The notes: a model not told the origin generated them from the letters alone. A stretch of DNA of 64,000 nucleotides from Paragonimus westermani (GCA_008508345.1 QNGE01003775.1:1-64000); one strand, 5' to 3'; numbered from the stretch's first letter, positions 44,401 to 51,865 are shown. Numbers and translations: made by a program.

Positions 44401-46491
44401 GCAAAACGGCTTAGTGGCTGAATGCACTGTTCCTCCAAAGCCTGTTTTGCCAGTTTTGGTGAGCATTTCTTATTCAGAGCGTGAGGGTGGTTGGAAGAGG
44501 TTTCAATTCTTATCTATTCGGGGTTACCCCTACCAGTAAGATCCGTTATGCAATAGGTCTTCCATTTTTTCACCAATGCATATTAATTTTATCGCAGCTT
44601 GATAAAGAAGTTCCCCGCGGTTTTTCCCTCTCGAGCATCCGGTTAAGAGTTCTAGAAATCGATTATCTAGAATCAAGGGTCTACAATTCGACAAAAACCT
44701 CCTCCCAGGAGAGTTGAAATGCGGTTGTGATTTGTCGGGGCAACGTACATTTGTTGCACTAGCGGACGGCAGTTAACAAGAGCTTGATCATTCACACGTC
44801 AACCCCGTCATACGTATATACTCACTGAATGGGGTTTGGCTTAATCGTCAGATAGTCCAAAAGGCATCAGTTTGTAAGGAAATCACATTACGAGTCTGAA
44901 AACTGTAAATAAGGCGTACAAACGAGTGCAATCGTTTAGAAAGTTTCACAAATGCCCGATAGCTTGCATGTGTAAGTTTAACTATATGACCTTAAAATTT
45001 ACGCTAGCGTAAAGATGTGAGTCACATTTACGGTCGTGCAAGCAGTATGTCTGCAGACATGTCCCGACGCTGCGCCCGATACCTTCATCCACGAAGCAAT
45101 CCCCTTTTTCCTTATAGTAATTTGAAATTTCCCACCGCTCTTGTATCAGTAATGTGGGCGTGGATGACGTGATTAAGTTGAAAACGCCAGCGAAAGAAAT
45201 CAACTTAACTGACAGCCGACCAGCGTATCCAACTGACGTGTCGGAGTCCGAAAGTATAGCTCCGTGAATAATGACACGACCTACATAACCTCCTGTATGG
45301 AGGAGGACTAATATGATGCCGAGTCAACTGAATTAGAAAAGCGAGTCCCTAAGTAGGATGCTTTAAATTTCTGTTGATATGCATGTGTTCTAACGCCCAC
45401 AAGAGCGTAACTTGAGTGACATAAACAGAGAAAAGGGATCCCGGTCTGTTTAACGAGAATTTGTTCTACATGTGTTGTGAACAGCACTTTAAGGACCTCA
45501 GCGACGAATAACTTTAGCTGGCTAGAAGCGGACATGATTCCCCGGCCTGCAAGGAGCGGCTCGTCACGGAGATTAAAGAAAAAATAAACGGCCAAACCTA
45601 ACAAACGATATACACGTAATTACCTCATATGGTGCTTTCCCTTCTGCATTCAATGAATTCCAGTCGGCGCCTGCCTTATTCAAAGCAATTACTGCGGGTA
45701 CGTTGCTGAAGTTCACCGCGTAATGGGCTGCAGAGTTACCGCGAGAGTCACTCAGAGTTAAGTCTGCACCCCACGCTATCAGCAGACGGAACACGTCGGA
45801 CGATCTTGTATGCATACAAGCAACCATCAGTGGCGTTATACCATTGGCGTCACGGCTGAAAAAGAAGGTTGCAAGTGTCAGAAATACACAAAACATTAGT
45901 GATGAATGATTGAGAACTAAGTGACAAACTAAATATAGCTTACCTGTCGACGTAAACACCGCTTGCAAGCAAATAAATGATAATCGGGACGCTTCCCATT
46001 TGAACAGCCACGTGAATGCAGGCCAAACCGGTATTATCTCGAACAGTTGGATCAGCGCCGTGTTGCAACAACAGATGAACCATATTTAGATGTGACTGGC
46101 GGATAGCCCAATGTAGTGGCGTGGCAGCCAAATTCCCTCCAATTCTATCAACAAGAGCACCTTTCGACAAGAGGTATCGAGCAATTGCAAGACGATTGTT
46201 GATAGCAGCCCAGTGTAGTAAAGAAACGCCTTCGTCATCTAAATTATCTACATCATAGGCGGGATAGTTTGCACCGACACTTTTAGGCTCCACCAATGCA
46301 ACAACTCGAGGGAATATACCATATTGTACTGCTTTGACGATCGGCCAAGTAGAGTAATCTTCTACGTGATCCGACTGGAAGCCTGTGGGATAAGGTGAAG
46401 CAGCCTGAGAGCCAAATAAAAGATTAAGTTTATTGGCAACACCGGGTGAACAACAAAAACATGGATGAGTAGCTAGAGAAACAACGTTCAT
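19961..46491 (-). CDS. ZDHHC17: ZDHHC17/HIP14-like ankyrin-repeat palmitoyltransferase, whole gene (5 exons)
   Basis: This gene encodes a multi-pass S-acyltransferase that attaches palmitate to cysteines of target proteins through a DHHC cysteine-rich domain; in animals the family acts mainly at the Golgi and on vesicle proteins. Coding exons are 46491-45944, 45855-45624, 43737-43399, 29688-29127 and 20400-19961. Every junction has GT at the donor and AG at the acceptor, and the phases agree (2/1, 0, 0, 1/2). The sum is 2121 bp, or 706 residues plus a stop. Domain order matches human HIP14: ankyrin repeats (about 88-250), membrane segments near 309-330 and 344-362, two more near 374-425, DPG motif, DHHC at 499-502, last membrane segment, then TTNE at 607-610. 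The introns are full of transposons. The true N-terminus is uncertain, because the first exon could be entered by splicing instead of starting at 46491. Confidence 0.9.
20417..22222. other. Intron 4 sequence without recognised features
   Basis: A hydrophobic minus-strand ORF at 21114-21401 was considered as an exon. It is not needed, because exons 4 and 5 join in phase without it. Confidence 0.4.
22223..22368 (-). repeat. Left arm of an inverted repeat pair
   Basis: The reverse complement of this segment matches 26259-26404 over about 146 bp. Shared blocks include AATTTGTTGTTTAGCTTC, GCCTATTGAACTTT, CTGATGAGAT and GAGAGATACA. Identity looks like roughly 75 to 80 percent by eye. The pair encloses 3.9 kb that includes the RTE-like LINE. 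Confidence 0.75.
23119..23878 (-). pseudogene. RTE-like LINE FADD box and C-terminal domain
   Basis: The frame at 23878-23654 carries the FADD box. The frame at 23778-23119 has [60 protein letters not shown] and [20 protein letters not shown], the conserved C-terminal region of RTE-like LINEs. The overlapping frames mark a second frameshift. Confidence 0.85.
23894..25081 (-). pseudogene. RTE-like LINE linker and reverse transcriptase
   Basis: The frame of 395 codons holds the linker and the first reverse transcriptase blocks: [60 protein letters not shown] with the first catalytic Asp, and [20 protein letters not shown]. It stops 5 codons past the RRF block. The next frame, 23878-23654, continues directly with [20 protein letters not shown], so only a small frameshift separates motif B from the FADD box. 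Confidence 0.88.
25160..26200 (-). pseudogene. RTE-like LINE endonuclease, broken
   Basis: The frame at 26200-25781 has [20 protein letters not shown], then [17 protein letters not shown], the first blocks of an apurinic endonuclease (Asn and Glu of the active site). [13 protein letters not shown] follows. The frame at 25444-25160 has [20 protein letters not shown] and [11 protein letters not shown], which includes the catalytic His near the domain end. The middle (25780-25445) is out of frame. Confidence 0.82.
26031..26084. repeat. 27 bp tandem duplication in the LINE endonuclease
   Basis: Two exact 27 bp units (26031-26057 and 26058-26084) are followed by a partial third. In the minus-strand reading frame they repeat a nine-residue unit (RSATERPQR), so the reading frame is kept. 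Confidence 0.95.
26259..26404 (+). repeat. Right arm of an inverted repeat pair
   Basis: This is the partner of 22223-22368 in opposite orientation. Similarity falls off just outside 26404 and just inside 26259, so the arms have clear ends. Confidence 0.75.
26685..26840 (+). mobile_element. Gypsy integrase C-terminal scrap
   Basis: [20 protein letters not shown] with YGKAL matches the YRT-x-H...SP-x-x-L-x-YG block near the end of the gypsy integrase core. Nothing else of the element is evident nearby. Confidence 0.5.
26841..29126. other. Intron 4 sequence without recognised features
   Basis: Hydrophobic minus-strand ORFs at 28493-28759 and 27547-27807 were considered as exons and not accepted. 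I see no domain or repeat that I can name. Confidence 0.4.
29127..29688 (-). CDS. ZDHHC17: ZDHHC17 coding exon 4: membrane pair and catalytic DHHC domain
   Basis: The exon has 187 codons plus one base (residues 374-560 and part of 561). Two hydrophobic segments come first, then TTDPGYIP, the DPG motif that follows the fourth membrane segment in DHHC enzymes. The cysteine-rich domain starts at [16 protein letters not shown] and runs through [14 protein letters not shown] to [11 protein letters not shown]. The catalytic DHHC codons are at 29313-29302. All expected zinc-binding Cys and His residues are visible. A fifth membrane segment follows ([20 protein letters not shown]). The acceptor is a strong poly-T tract ending CCCTTCAG before 29688; the donor is CAC|GTAAGT after 29127. 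Confidence 0.93.
29760..30388. other. Intron 3 sequence without recognised features
   Basis: Only short ORFs are present and nothing is assigned. Confidence 0.35.
30389..30748 (+). mobile_element. Retroelement aspartic protease scrap
   Basis: [20 protein letters not shown] resembles the active-site region (DTG-A/S-D) of gypsy proteases. The flanking residues of this 119-codon frame are not distinctive and no reverse transcriptase follows, so the call is tentative. Confidence 0.4.
30903..31811. other. No recognisable gene
   Basis: About 0.9 kb with no domain or repeat identified. Confidence 0.35.
31812..32050 (-). mobile_element. LINE 3' end fragment
   Basis: The minus strand matches 15501-15620, including GGTTGGCAACTG, CCTCCCGGGTTGGGG and CACAGAGTCGGTGGTTGGAG. 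This is the C-terminal [12 protein letters not shown] region of the plus-strand LINE at 7.8-15.9 kb. Confidence 0.7.
32109..32815 (-). mobile_element. Penelope-like reverse transcriptase fragment, copy 2
   Basis: It has the same content as 1282-2050, including the CVND box. The frame at 32354-32109 is longer here and reads [20 protein letters not shown], which resembles the Penelope region between reverse transcriptase and GIY-YIG domain. Confidence 0.7.
32145..33945. repeat. 1.8 kb duplicated composite block, copy 2
   Basis: Near-identical twin of 1379-3180 inside ZDHHC17 intron 3. It carries the same Penelope fragment, unassigned middle and LINE 3' part, in the same order and orientation. 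Small differences include G to A at about 33171 and several changes after 33670. Confidence 0.9.
33374..33947 (-). mobile_element. LINE (RTE-like) reverse transcriptase, 3' part, copy 2
   Basis: Reading from 33947: [36 protein letters not shown], then [20 protein letters not shown] in the next frame. It is truncated at 33947, where copy 1 continues upstream into the rest of the reverse transcriptase. Confidence 0.75.
34440..35855 (-). mobile_element. LINE pair, 3' ends, copy B (cut by gap)
   Basis: The segment matches 52505-53921 nearly base for base at an offset of 18065. It holds two minus-strand LINE pieces. One is 34746-35250, with [20 protein letters not shown] and the CGCETGSI block. 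The other is 35255-35855, with [20 protein letters not shown] and [20 protein letters not shown], ending at a CATCATTATCAT tract near 35247-35260. The right side is lost in the N run. About 300 bp at the left (34450-34745) is non-LINE sequence shared with the basic ORF at 52302-52760. Confidence 0.85.
35856..36563. other. Assembly gap (708 N)
   Basis: The gap falls between repeat copy B and a SINE tail. By comparison with copy C, the missing sequence should begin with more LINE reverse transcriptase. Confidence 1.
36564..36639 (+). repeat. SINE tail, partial copy
   Basis: These 76 bp match 36995-37070 with few differences (shared AATAAACCAAAT and GACTACTCATCAGTAATCT). The body of this copy is lost in the gap. 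Confidence 0.85.
36831..37070 (+). mobile_element. tRNA-derived SINE with hammerhead-like segment (Sm-alpha-like)
   Basis: The 5' part looks like a tRNA promoter: an A box (TGGCGCAGTGGT, 36839-36850) and a B box (AGTTCAAATCC, 36883-36893) about 33 bp apart. A hammerhead-ribozyme-like core follows directly, then a non-tRNA body and a 76 bp tail. The order A box, B box, hammerhead is that of the schistosome Sm-alpha SINE-like element. The tail is repeated at 36564-36639, which shows the family is multicopy here. It encodes no protein and would be moved by a LINE. Confidence 0.78.
36912..36956 (+). ncRNA. Degenerate type I hammerhead ribozyme core
   Basis: CTGACGA (36918-36924) fits the CUGANGA core. 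Stem II is a perfect five-pair helix, GCTCT/AGAGC, with an AATG loop (36925-36938). GAA follows, then G in place of the conserved A. A stem I can form between GCACT (36912-36916) and AGTGC (36952-36956). The GAAA Ala-like position (A15.1) and the U of the cleavage triplet both look changed (GAAG...GAC instead of GAAA...GTC), with a C-A mismatch next to the site, so this copy is probably inactive. Intact family members would be expected elsewhere. Confidence 0.62.
37071..39409. other. No recognisable gene
   Basis: About 2.3 kb within ZDHHC17 intron 3. ORFs such as 38191-38508 and 38625-38960 show no domain. Confidence 0.4.
40285..40900 (+). pseudogene. Mag-like gypsy reverse transcriptase, broken
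   Basis: [17 protein letters not shown], then [15 protein letters not shown], shifts frame to [20 protein letters not shown] and [20 protein letters not shown] (motif A, Asp changed to Asn in the usual KIDLSDAY). After another break, [15 protein letters not shown] and [20 protein letters not shown] with [11 protein letters not shown] are the blocks after the catalytic box, whose own Y-x-DD is degraded. Confidence 0.75.
41150..42240 (+). pseudogene. Mag-like gypsy RNase H and integrase, broken
   Basis: [18 protein letters not shown] and [20 protein letters not shown] match the RNase H end. Scattered frames then give [34 protein letters not shown] and [17 protein letters not shown], which are integrase blocks, with a shortened DDE core. 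None is continuous. Confidence 0.6.
42319..43200 (+). mobile_element. Gypsy fragment, same family as 9.9-14.2 kb (integrase end, tail, possible LTR)
   Basis: [20 protein letters not shown] followed by [13 protein letters not shown] matches AAAKMAKRLLQLAQLSGGDP with YLMLLKKRNTPNE at about 13140-13250. TPKAIPR and [15 protein letters not shown] blocks follow. The DNA at 43010-43200 aligns with 13880-14050 (shared AATTCTTCATTTTAC), so part of an LTR may be included. It is joined abruptly to the Mag-like element. Confidence 0.72.
43399..43737 (-). CDS. ZDHHC17: ZDHHC17 coding exon 3: linker and first membrane pair
   Basis: The exon has 113 codons (residues 261-373), phase 0 at both ends. The acceptor is GTCGCAG|GTT at 43737 and the donor is CCCAG|GTAAGT after 43399. 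It holds a basic linker, then a hydrophobic segment near residues 309-330 and a second near 344-362 ending in RRILWRIS. This matches the position of membrane segments 1 and 2 in HIP14, including the FLSKSFF-like end. Sequence similarity to human is weak, but length, order and splice phase all fit. The donor leads into a 13.7 kb intron that contains an assembly gap. Confidence 0.82.
43747..45623. other. Intron 2 sequence without recognised features
   Basis: About 1.9 kb with only short ORFs. I see no repeat that matches other parts of the window. Confidence 0.4.
45624..45855 (-). CDS. ZDHHC17: ZDHHC17 coding exon 2: later ankyrin repeats
   Basis: The exon completes codon 183 and encodes residues 184-260. 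[15 protein letters not shown] and [20 protein letters not shown] are typical ankyrin helices and align with human HIP14 DQNGMTPLMWAA and the repeat after it. The acceptor is TTTTTCAG|C at 45855 and the donor is GAG|GTAATT after 45624. The intron separating it from exon 1 is only 88 bp. The exon ends in phase 0, matching the next exon. Confidence 0.9.
45944..46491 (-). CDS. ZDHHC17: ZDHHC17 coding exon 1: N-terminus and first ankyrin repeats
   Basis: The exon encodes residues 1-182 plus two bases of codon 183. It contains [14 protein letters not shown], close to the human HIP14 segment just before its ankyrin repeats, followed by [10 protein letters not shown] and [11 protein letters not shown]. 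In human HIP14 the Asn and Trp of these two motifs are reported to contact substrate peptides; both are kept here (Asn99, Trp128). The donor is CAG|GTAAGC, with the last exon base at 45944. The ATG at 46489-46491 follows an in-frame TAG, so it is a possible start. A pyrimidine-rich CTCTCAG before residue 30 (near 46404) could instead be an acceptor, in which case an upstream exon lies beyond the LTR element. Residues 1-29 show no family similarity that I can recognise. Confidence 0.88.
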
Positions 46492-46650
46492 AACCGACTA
46501 TGAAAACCTGTCAATGTAAGAGCTAACTGTCAAACTGAATAAGTCCTGCCCAACACAGGTATAGTCATAATACCACAAGGAACAAACATGTGTAGGAGGA
46601 ATGACAGTAAAACACAAAAAATATGACTGAGCAGCACAAACACCAATAAG

Positions 46651-46940
46651 TAACGACTGAAATAAATAATATTTTGATAGTCGCATTCATCTGTACATTT
46701 TCGATGATTTTGTACCTGCTTTTGTTTTAGTCAAACTACCCATTTTGTAACATCCGGCCCGGGGCTAAAAACACAACTCGAGCCGTGCCTCGCTAGCTTC
46801 ACGTATTTCCTTGTACACTCTATTTCCCAGGGTCGGTTATAATACACGGGGTCAACCCGGTGAAATTTGGCTTTTCATTGTCGATTGATTGTCGATAGTG
46901 ATAACTGACAGGGTTTTATTTTGTTGGATCAGTTCCAACA
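46651..46940 (+). repeat. CsRn1-like 5' LTR
   Basis: It shares TGATAGTCGCATTC, GTACATTTTCGATGATTTTG, TACCTGCTTTTGTTTTAGTC and GGGTCGGTTATAATACACG with the 3' LTR. It ends in CAACA just before the primer site. The left end is set by loss of similarity, since no TG is seen at 46651. GGTTATAATACA may hold the promoter TATA box (about 46833-46845). Confidence 0.82.
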
Positions 46941-46942
46941 AT

Positions 46943-46954
46943 TGGTGAGCCCGA
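46943..46954 (+). promoter_or_regulatory. Primer binding site, tRNA-Trp-like
   Basis: TGGTGAGCCCGA lies two bases after the LTR end. It matches the complement of the eukaryotic tRNA-Trp 3' end (TGGTGACCCCGA) at 11 of 12 positions, and tRNA-Trp is the primer known for CsRn1-clade elements. Confidence 0.7.
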
Positions 46955-47126
46955 TATTAATTTGAGCACGTGATTACACTTTGCCGTTTTTCGGTGAGTC
47001 CGCTCCGTAACGTTATTTTGCCTTGTACCTTCGGAAGGATTTTTTTGTTCGTTATCTATTTCGTTTATATTATATATATATATAACATTATTATATACCA
47101 CTGTGTAGCCGTTACTTGTCATACCC

Positions 47127-47969
47127 ATGTCAGCTAGCGGTTCTAAGCCGCCCGAGTACCCTACAGTAGCCATATCATTGGTAGTCCCACCGTTCTTAGA
47201 GATGGACCCTATCATATGGTTCGTACACCTAGAGGCAGAATTCTACAATAACCGAGTCCCTTCTGACCGGGCTAAATTCAAACAGTTAGTAGCTCGTTTG
47301 CCGAAGGAGGTCACGACACAGCTCCGAGATGTGTTAGTGAACCAACCCACAGAGAATAGCTACGAAACCCTTAAGAAAGCTGTAATAAAGCGAGTCACTC
47401 CACCGGAAAAGACTCGTCTGCAACAGCTATTTAGCGAGCTAAAGCTGGACGACAAACGCCCCACGACCCTACTTCGGGAGATGCAACAATTACTAGGCAC
47501 GTCGCACATGGACGAATCTCTCCTGCGCGAACTATGGATACAGAGACTACCGGAGACGGCTCAGGCGATCATATCTATCGCGAGATCACAGCCTTTAGCG
47601 GAGGCAGCAGAGATAGCTGACCAGGTAGTGGAACGTTTTCAACCGCTCCTCAACCAGGTTAGCACCCCAACCCAGGCGCCAGGTCCGGTGAGAGACGTGC
47701 CGTCGCATAATGAAGGCTGCCCATCTACATCAGCACCGAACGTAGAAGCATTGTGGGCCGAAGTCGCAGCTTTGTGCCGCGATTTTAGTAGAACCTCTTT
47801 AGGTCGTCCAACACGCTGGCGACCTAACAGATCGCCCAGGCGCACAACGTCGCAATCAAACGACGGCTACTGTTGGCACCACCAACGTTTCGGCACGCGA
47901 TCCACCAGGTGTGTTAAACCGTGCACTTATCTGGCGACCAACCAGGGAAACTTCCACGCCGGCCCGTAA
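47127..47969 (+). CDS. CsRn1-like gag
   Basis: An intact frame of 280 codons starts 180 bp after the primer site. It encodes the gag capsid region (WFVHLEAEFYNNRVPSDRAK, FKQLVARLPKEVTTQLRDVL, TSHMDESLLRELWIQRLPE) and a C-terminal zinc finger, CWHHQRFGTRSTRCVKPC, spaced C-x2-H-x9-C-x3-C. This CHCC finger is the hallmark of the CsRn1 clade and differs from the usual CCHC knuckle. The protein would coat the element RNA in virus-like particles. The following protease overlaps it in another frame. Confidence 0.9.
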   Translation: MSASGSKPPEYPTVAISLVVPPFLEMDPIIWFVHLEAEFYNNRVPSDRAKFKQLVARLPKEVTTQLRDVLVNQPTENSYETLKKAVIKRVTPPEKTRLQQLFSELKLDDKRPTTLLREMQQLLGTSHMDESLLRELWIQRLPETAQAIISIARSQPLAEAAEIADQVVERFQPLLNQVSTPTQAPGPVRDVPSHNEGCPSTSAPNVEALWAEVAALCRDFSRTSLGRPTRWRPNRSPRRTTSQSNDGYCWHHQRFGTRSTRCVKPCTYLATNQGNFHAGP

Positions 47970-48652
47970 TGGCGACTAACGTTGTCGGCGTTGCACCTTG
48001 TCGCCTCATATTCGTGAAAGATGCAGATATGGAAAACACGTTCTTGGTTGACACAGGGGCGCAGGTTAGTGTATTTCCACGAGGTGCCACACCCTTGGAG
48101 CCCACAGCTCCGTGCGGCAAACGGCACCCCTATACCTACATATGGGCAGCGTTCCTTAACCATTAATGTTGGCCTCAGGCGGAAATTCCCCTGGGTGTTC
48201 ACAATTGCCGCGGTACCTTTCGCTATAATCGGCATCGATTTTCTCCGGCATTTTGACATTCTGGTTGATACGAGACGCCGTCTGTTATTCGATTCTAGCA
48301 ATAAACTAAGCATACCCGACACGCATGCAACAGTTGCTGCCATAACACCCATATATGCTCAACCCGCTGCCCCCAGACAACTTGCGGACCTCCTCACTGA
48401 GTTCCCAGAGCTCGTTCGCACATCGAACGATATTCCGCCTGTGACCTCAAGTGTCACGCACCACATCCACACCAAGGGACACCCCGTCTCTGCACGACCT
48501 CGACGGTTGGCTCCTGACAAACTGAAACTCGCCAGGGCAGAGTTCGAGCACATGCTTGAAGTCGGAATAAAACGCCCTTCCGTGAGTCTATGGGCCTCAC
48601 CGTTGCACATGGTCCCTGAGAAGTCAGGTGACTGGCGCCCATGAGGTGATTA
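47921..48652 (+). pseudogene. CsRn1-like protease and start of reverse transcriptase, frameshifted
   Basis: The first frame gives CRLIFVKDADMENTFLVDTG with AQVSVFPRGA (active-site DTG). It then shifts to the frame of 48021-48644, with AAVPFAIIGIDFLRHFDILV, the protease end (IIGxDFL), and SVSLWASPLHMVPEKSGDWR, the start of reverse transcriptase. A TGA at about 48642-48644 interrupts the expected RPCGDYRRLN. Confidence 0.85.
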
Positions 48653-49221
48653 CCGCAGGCTAAACAAAGCAACCGCCCCTGACAAGTATCCAATCCTACA
48701 CATGTAGGATTTAACGACTTGCTTACATGGGAAAACCATATTCAGCAAGATAGATTTAGTACGCGCATATCACCAGATCCCGGTAGCCAAAGAAGACATA
48801 CCCAAAACCGCAGTTATAACCCTCTTTGCCCTTTTCGAATTTCTTCGAATGCCATTTGGCTTGAGCAACGCAGCTCAAACTTCCCAACGCTTCATACATG
48901 AAGTGACACGCGGTTTGGACTTTGTCTACCCTTATCTGGATGATATTTTGGTAGCCAGTTCTTCACGGGAAGAACACGTCACTCATCTCCGCACCTTACT
49001 GGAACGTCTGACCCAACACGGTTAATCCTACTAAATGCGAATTAGGTTAAGTCACGATAGAACTTCTGGACCATAAGGTCTCAGAAAAAAGAATCGCCGC
49101 ACTCACGGATAATGTTACAGCTATTCGTGAATACCCTGAGCCAAGTTCCTTTAAGCAACTTCGTCGTTTTAGAGGTCTGGTCAACTACTACAGACGCTTC
49201 ATACCTTATTGTGCGTACATA
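48645..49221 (+). pseudogene. CsRn1-like reverse transcriptase core, with stops
   Basis: GDYRRLNKATAPDKYPI is followed by a stop at about 48706. [20 protein letters not shown] (first catalytic Asp) and [20 protein letters not shown] follow in another frame, then [17 protein letters not shown], an intact YLDD box. Further stops occur near 49023-49080, and FRGLVNYYRRFIPYCA marks the end of the domain. Confidence 0.82.
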
Positions 49222-49690
49222 ATGTGGCCAATGACCGATCTTCTCCGTGAAGGTGAACACAAATTCCGGTTCACCGAGGCCGCACGCACGGCGTTCGTTA
49301 AGCTCAAGGATGCGGTAGCCGAACTAGCTCTCCTTGTCCATTCTAATCCAAACGCACCATTGTCCATTGTGACCGATGCTTTGGACACAGCCGTTGGTGC
49401 TGTTTTACAACAGCTCGTTGAAAAACAGTGGCAACCGTTAGCTTTCTTCTCCAAACGCTTACAACCCGCGGTAGAGAATTGTTAGCTATCTATTTAGGCG
49501 TCCGCCATTTCCGCCATTCAGTGGAAGGCAGGACCTTTGCTGTTTACACCGACCATAAACCGTTAACCTACTTCTTAAACACTTCAGGCATTCCCCAACG
49601 GAAGTTAAGCACCTGAACTATATCGCTCAGTTCACGACTGATATACGACATGACTCAGGTGCCGAAAACACTGTCGCGGACGCTCTTTCA
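49222..49690 (+). pseudogene. CsRn1-like RNase H, frameshifted
   Basis: FTEAARTAFVKLKDAVAELA, then SIVTDALDTAVGAVLQQLVE and AFFSKRLQPAVENC, ends at a stop. The next frame continues with ELLAIYLGVRHFRHSVEGRT and VYTDHKPLTYFLNTSG. A third frame holds ADALSRVHNLSAA near 49680. Two frame breaks occur in about 450 bp. Confidence 0.82.
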
Positions 49691-49877
49691 CGCGTCCATA
49701 ACCTCAGCGCAGCTGCTAACCAGAGTATCGATTTGACAGCCATGGCTGCCGCACAAGACACTGACCCTGAGATCGAGCATCTTCGCCAAAAGAGCTCTCA
49801 CCATTCAGCCAGTACTTCTGACATCTTCAGAGGGAATAATCCTCTGCGACACTTCACAGGGCACACCTCGCCCCGTA

Positions 49878-50573
49878 GTGTCTGCATTTTTTCGCCGCGC
49901 AGTGTTTGACACATTGCACCCTGGCATACGCGCTTCAGTCAAACTTGTTACTGAACCATTCGTATGGCCCAAGATAAACCATGACGCCCGCAACTGGAGT
50001 CGTTCTTGCCTACGATGCCAACGTTCCAAAGTCCACCGTCACACAAAGAGCCCCCGTGGTACCTTCCCTTTGCCAGACGCACGTTTTCACCACGTGCACG
50101 TTGATCTGGTAGGCCCATTACCACCTTCAAATGGCTCTACTTATCCGTTGACGTGTGTCAACCGCTTCACCAGATGGCCTGCAGCCATACCGCTACCCAA
50201 CTGCTCATCAGAAACAGTAGTCAGCGCCTTTCTGGAACGTTGGGTGGCACAATTCGGTTGTCTAACAGCGATGACCACAGATCGCGGATCACACTTTGAA
50301 GTACACTTCGCAGCCCTCTTGAGTATGCTAGGGAGCAAGCACATCCGAACCACGGCCTACCACCCGGCAGCAAATGGAATGATCGAGCGTTTTCAACATC
50401 AGCTAAAAGCGGTCCTTAGCGCATATGCCAATCCCTCGTGGAAAGACGCACTACCGTTAGTTCTTTTAGGCTTGCGAAACACAGTGAAAGGGGACCTAAA
50501 CGCTACTGCAGCCGAATTAGTTTTTTATTGCACACTTAGATTACCAGGTGAACTCGTCTCACCTGCACCTTGA
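49878..50573 (+). CDS. CsRn1-like integrase
   Basis: An intact 231-codon frame. It has the second half of the zinc-binding region (SRSCLRCQRSKVHRH) and a complete DDE core: HVDLVGPLPPSNGS (Asp), MTTDRGSHFEVHF (Asp) and HPAANGMIERFQHQLKAVLS (Glu). LPLVLLGLRNTVKGDLNATA and ELVFYCTLRLPGELV are CsRn1-clade end blocks. The protein would insert element DNA into the host genome. The N-terminal His pair lies mostly in the preceding, disrupted frame. Confidence 0.87.
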   Translation: MSAFFRRAVFDTLHPGIRASVKLVTEPFVWPKINHDARNWSRSCLRCQRSKVHRHTKSPRGTFPLPDARFHHVHVDLVGPLPPSNGSTYPLTCVNRFTRWPAAIPLPNCSSETVVSAFLERWVAQFGCLTAMTTDRGSHFEVHFAALLSMLGSKHIRTTAYHPAANGMIERFQHQLKAVLSAYANPSWKDALPLVLLGLRNTVKGDLNATAAELVFYCTLRLPGELVSPAP

Positions 50574-51046
50574 GCACCGTAGGATTACGACAGCAACACA
50601 GCTCGTTTGGCGCACCAAGCTGCGTCCGGTGCAGCCTAGAGAGCACTCTTCAGTCGTGCACATGCACGCTAAGCTATCCTCTAGTACGCATGTCTTTCTA
50701 CGTACGGACGAATTACGGCGACCACTGCAACCCCCATACACCGGCCCCTATCGTGTCCTCGCAAGAGACACGAAACGACAAACGTGAAGTAGTCTCTGTC
50801 GACAGGCTGAAACCAGCATTTACGGAAGAACAATCAGCCACGCCTGCGTCGAAAACTAGCGTTCCTCGCCCGAAACCCCCCGTGGCAGCAGAAAACGTTC
50901 CGCTCCCGGAACCTCCTGCAGTCGCCAATACCCCCGCAACTCCGACCCCCGCTCCCACTACCTCTAGGCATAATCGTCTTGGTAGGGAGCCGCGCAAGCC
51001 CGTACGATTTGCAGAGTATGTTAACATTCCTTATTTTCGGAAATGA
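50570..51046 (+). pseudogene. CsRn1-like pol C-terminal tail
   Basis: After the integrase, two frames carry the tail: HVFLRTDELRRPLQPPYTGP with YRVLARDTKRQ (50548-50787), then VVSVDRLKPAFTE and a Pro/Ala-rich stretch ending GREPRKPVRFAEYVNIPYF at 51046. The PPYxGPYRVL and VSVDRLKPA motifs are normal for CsRn1-like elements. A frameshift separates them. Confidence 0.8.
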
Positions 51047-51865
51047 GCTTTTTCCAACATAAACGTGCCAACATTTCTACTCATCGTTTGATCCTCCTGC
51101 TCTTCTGAGCTATGGTATGCGTGGACTTAGCGATACCATTTCCGGCACACAAAATTCTCATTCGAAAGCTCTGCTCATTTGTGAATTTTTGGATATTTTT
51201 GTATGCAAAAATAATCGACGAACTCTTTTGATTCTTGCGCCTTTGCAGCTTTCAGATACACTGTCAGGTCTACAAACAAAATGGCATTGTTTGGAATCAG
51301 GTTTATTCGCCCACTAATCTTTGTCTGTTTTGAGTCTATCAACTGTAGACAGGATAACAAAGAAGAGAAAACGAAAGACAGTGACACGCAAAGTTGTAGT
51401 GTCTATGAAACATCGACTGTGAAAATATTTAGTCCACCGGACACGTTGACAATGGTGAGTTATCCTTTTCCGCCTGTCCTGCGGGTACTTCATCGTGTTT
51501 TCCCTCTCTTCCAGACGATCCGGACATGGTGCGTGGAGAGACAACTCCCATCTACCCATCGTACAGCACTGAACAAACCTACCCCCTTTTCTCTCAAGAG
51601 TTTTTAGGGTTGGGCAGCCCGCTGTGATAAACAAGAAACGCACCGAAGACTGGATAAAATAAATGAACCATCCCAGCAAAGCAACTATTTTGGACCGACC
51701 CCCATCCACCCTCGAACTTCGACATTCCCAATCACGTGCAATCATCCTTTGTGTGTATCACCCTGTAACTTCGATCAGTCTAGAAGAAGTGATGTGTGAT
51801 TTTTCCTCCCTCTGCAATAACCGAGGCCTGTGTAATACTTACTGGCCTTCCGGGGGAGAACTACG
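51047..51865. other. Region between CsRn1-like pol and 3' LTR
   Basis: About 0.8 kb with only short ORFs. This is longer than the usual gap between pol and the 3' LTR in the clade and may hold an insertion. I could not identify one. Confidence 0.4.

Noticed and set aside
47067..47092. AT-rich palindromic stretch upstream of gag
   Set aside because: A simple (TA)n repeat, with nothing to show a function.
47921..48166. Programmed frameshift between gag and pol of the CsRn1-like element
   Set aside because: Overlap of gag and protease frames fits the clade, but further breaks in the protease and RNase H show general decay, and no slippery site was recognised.
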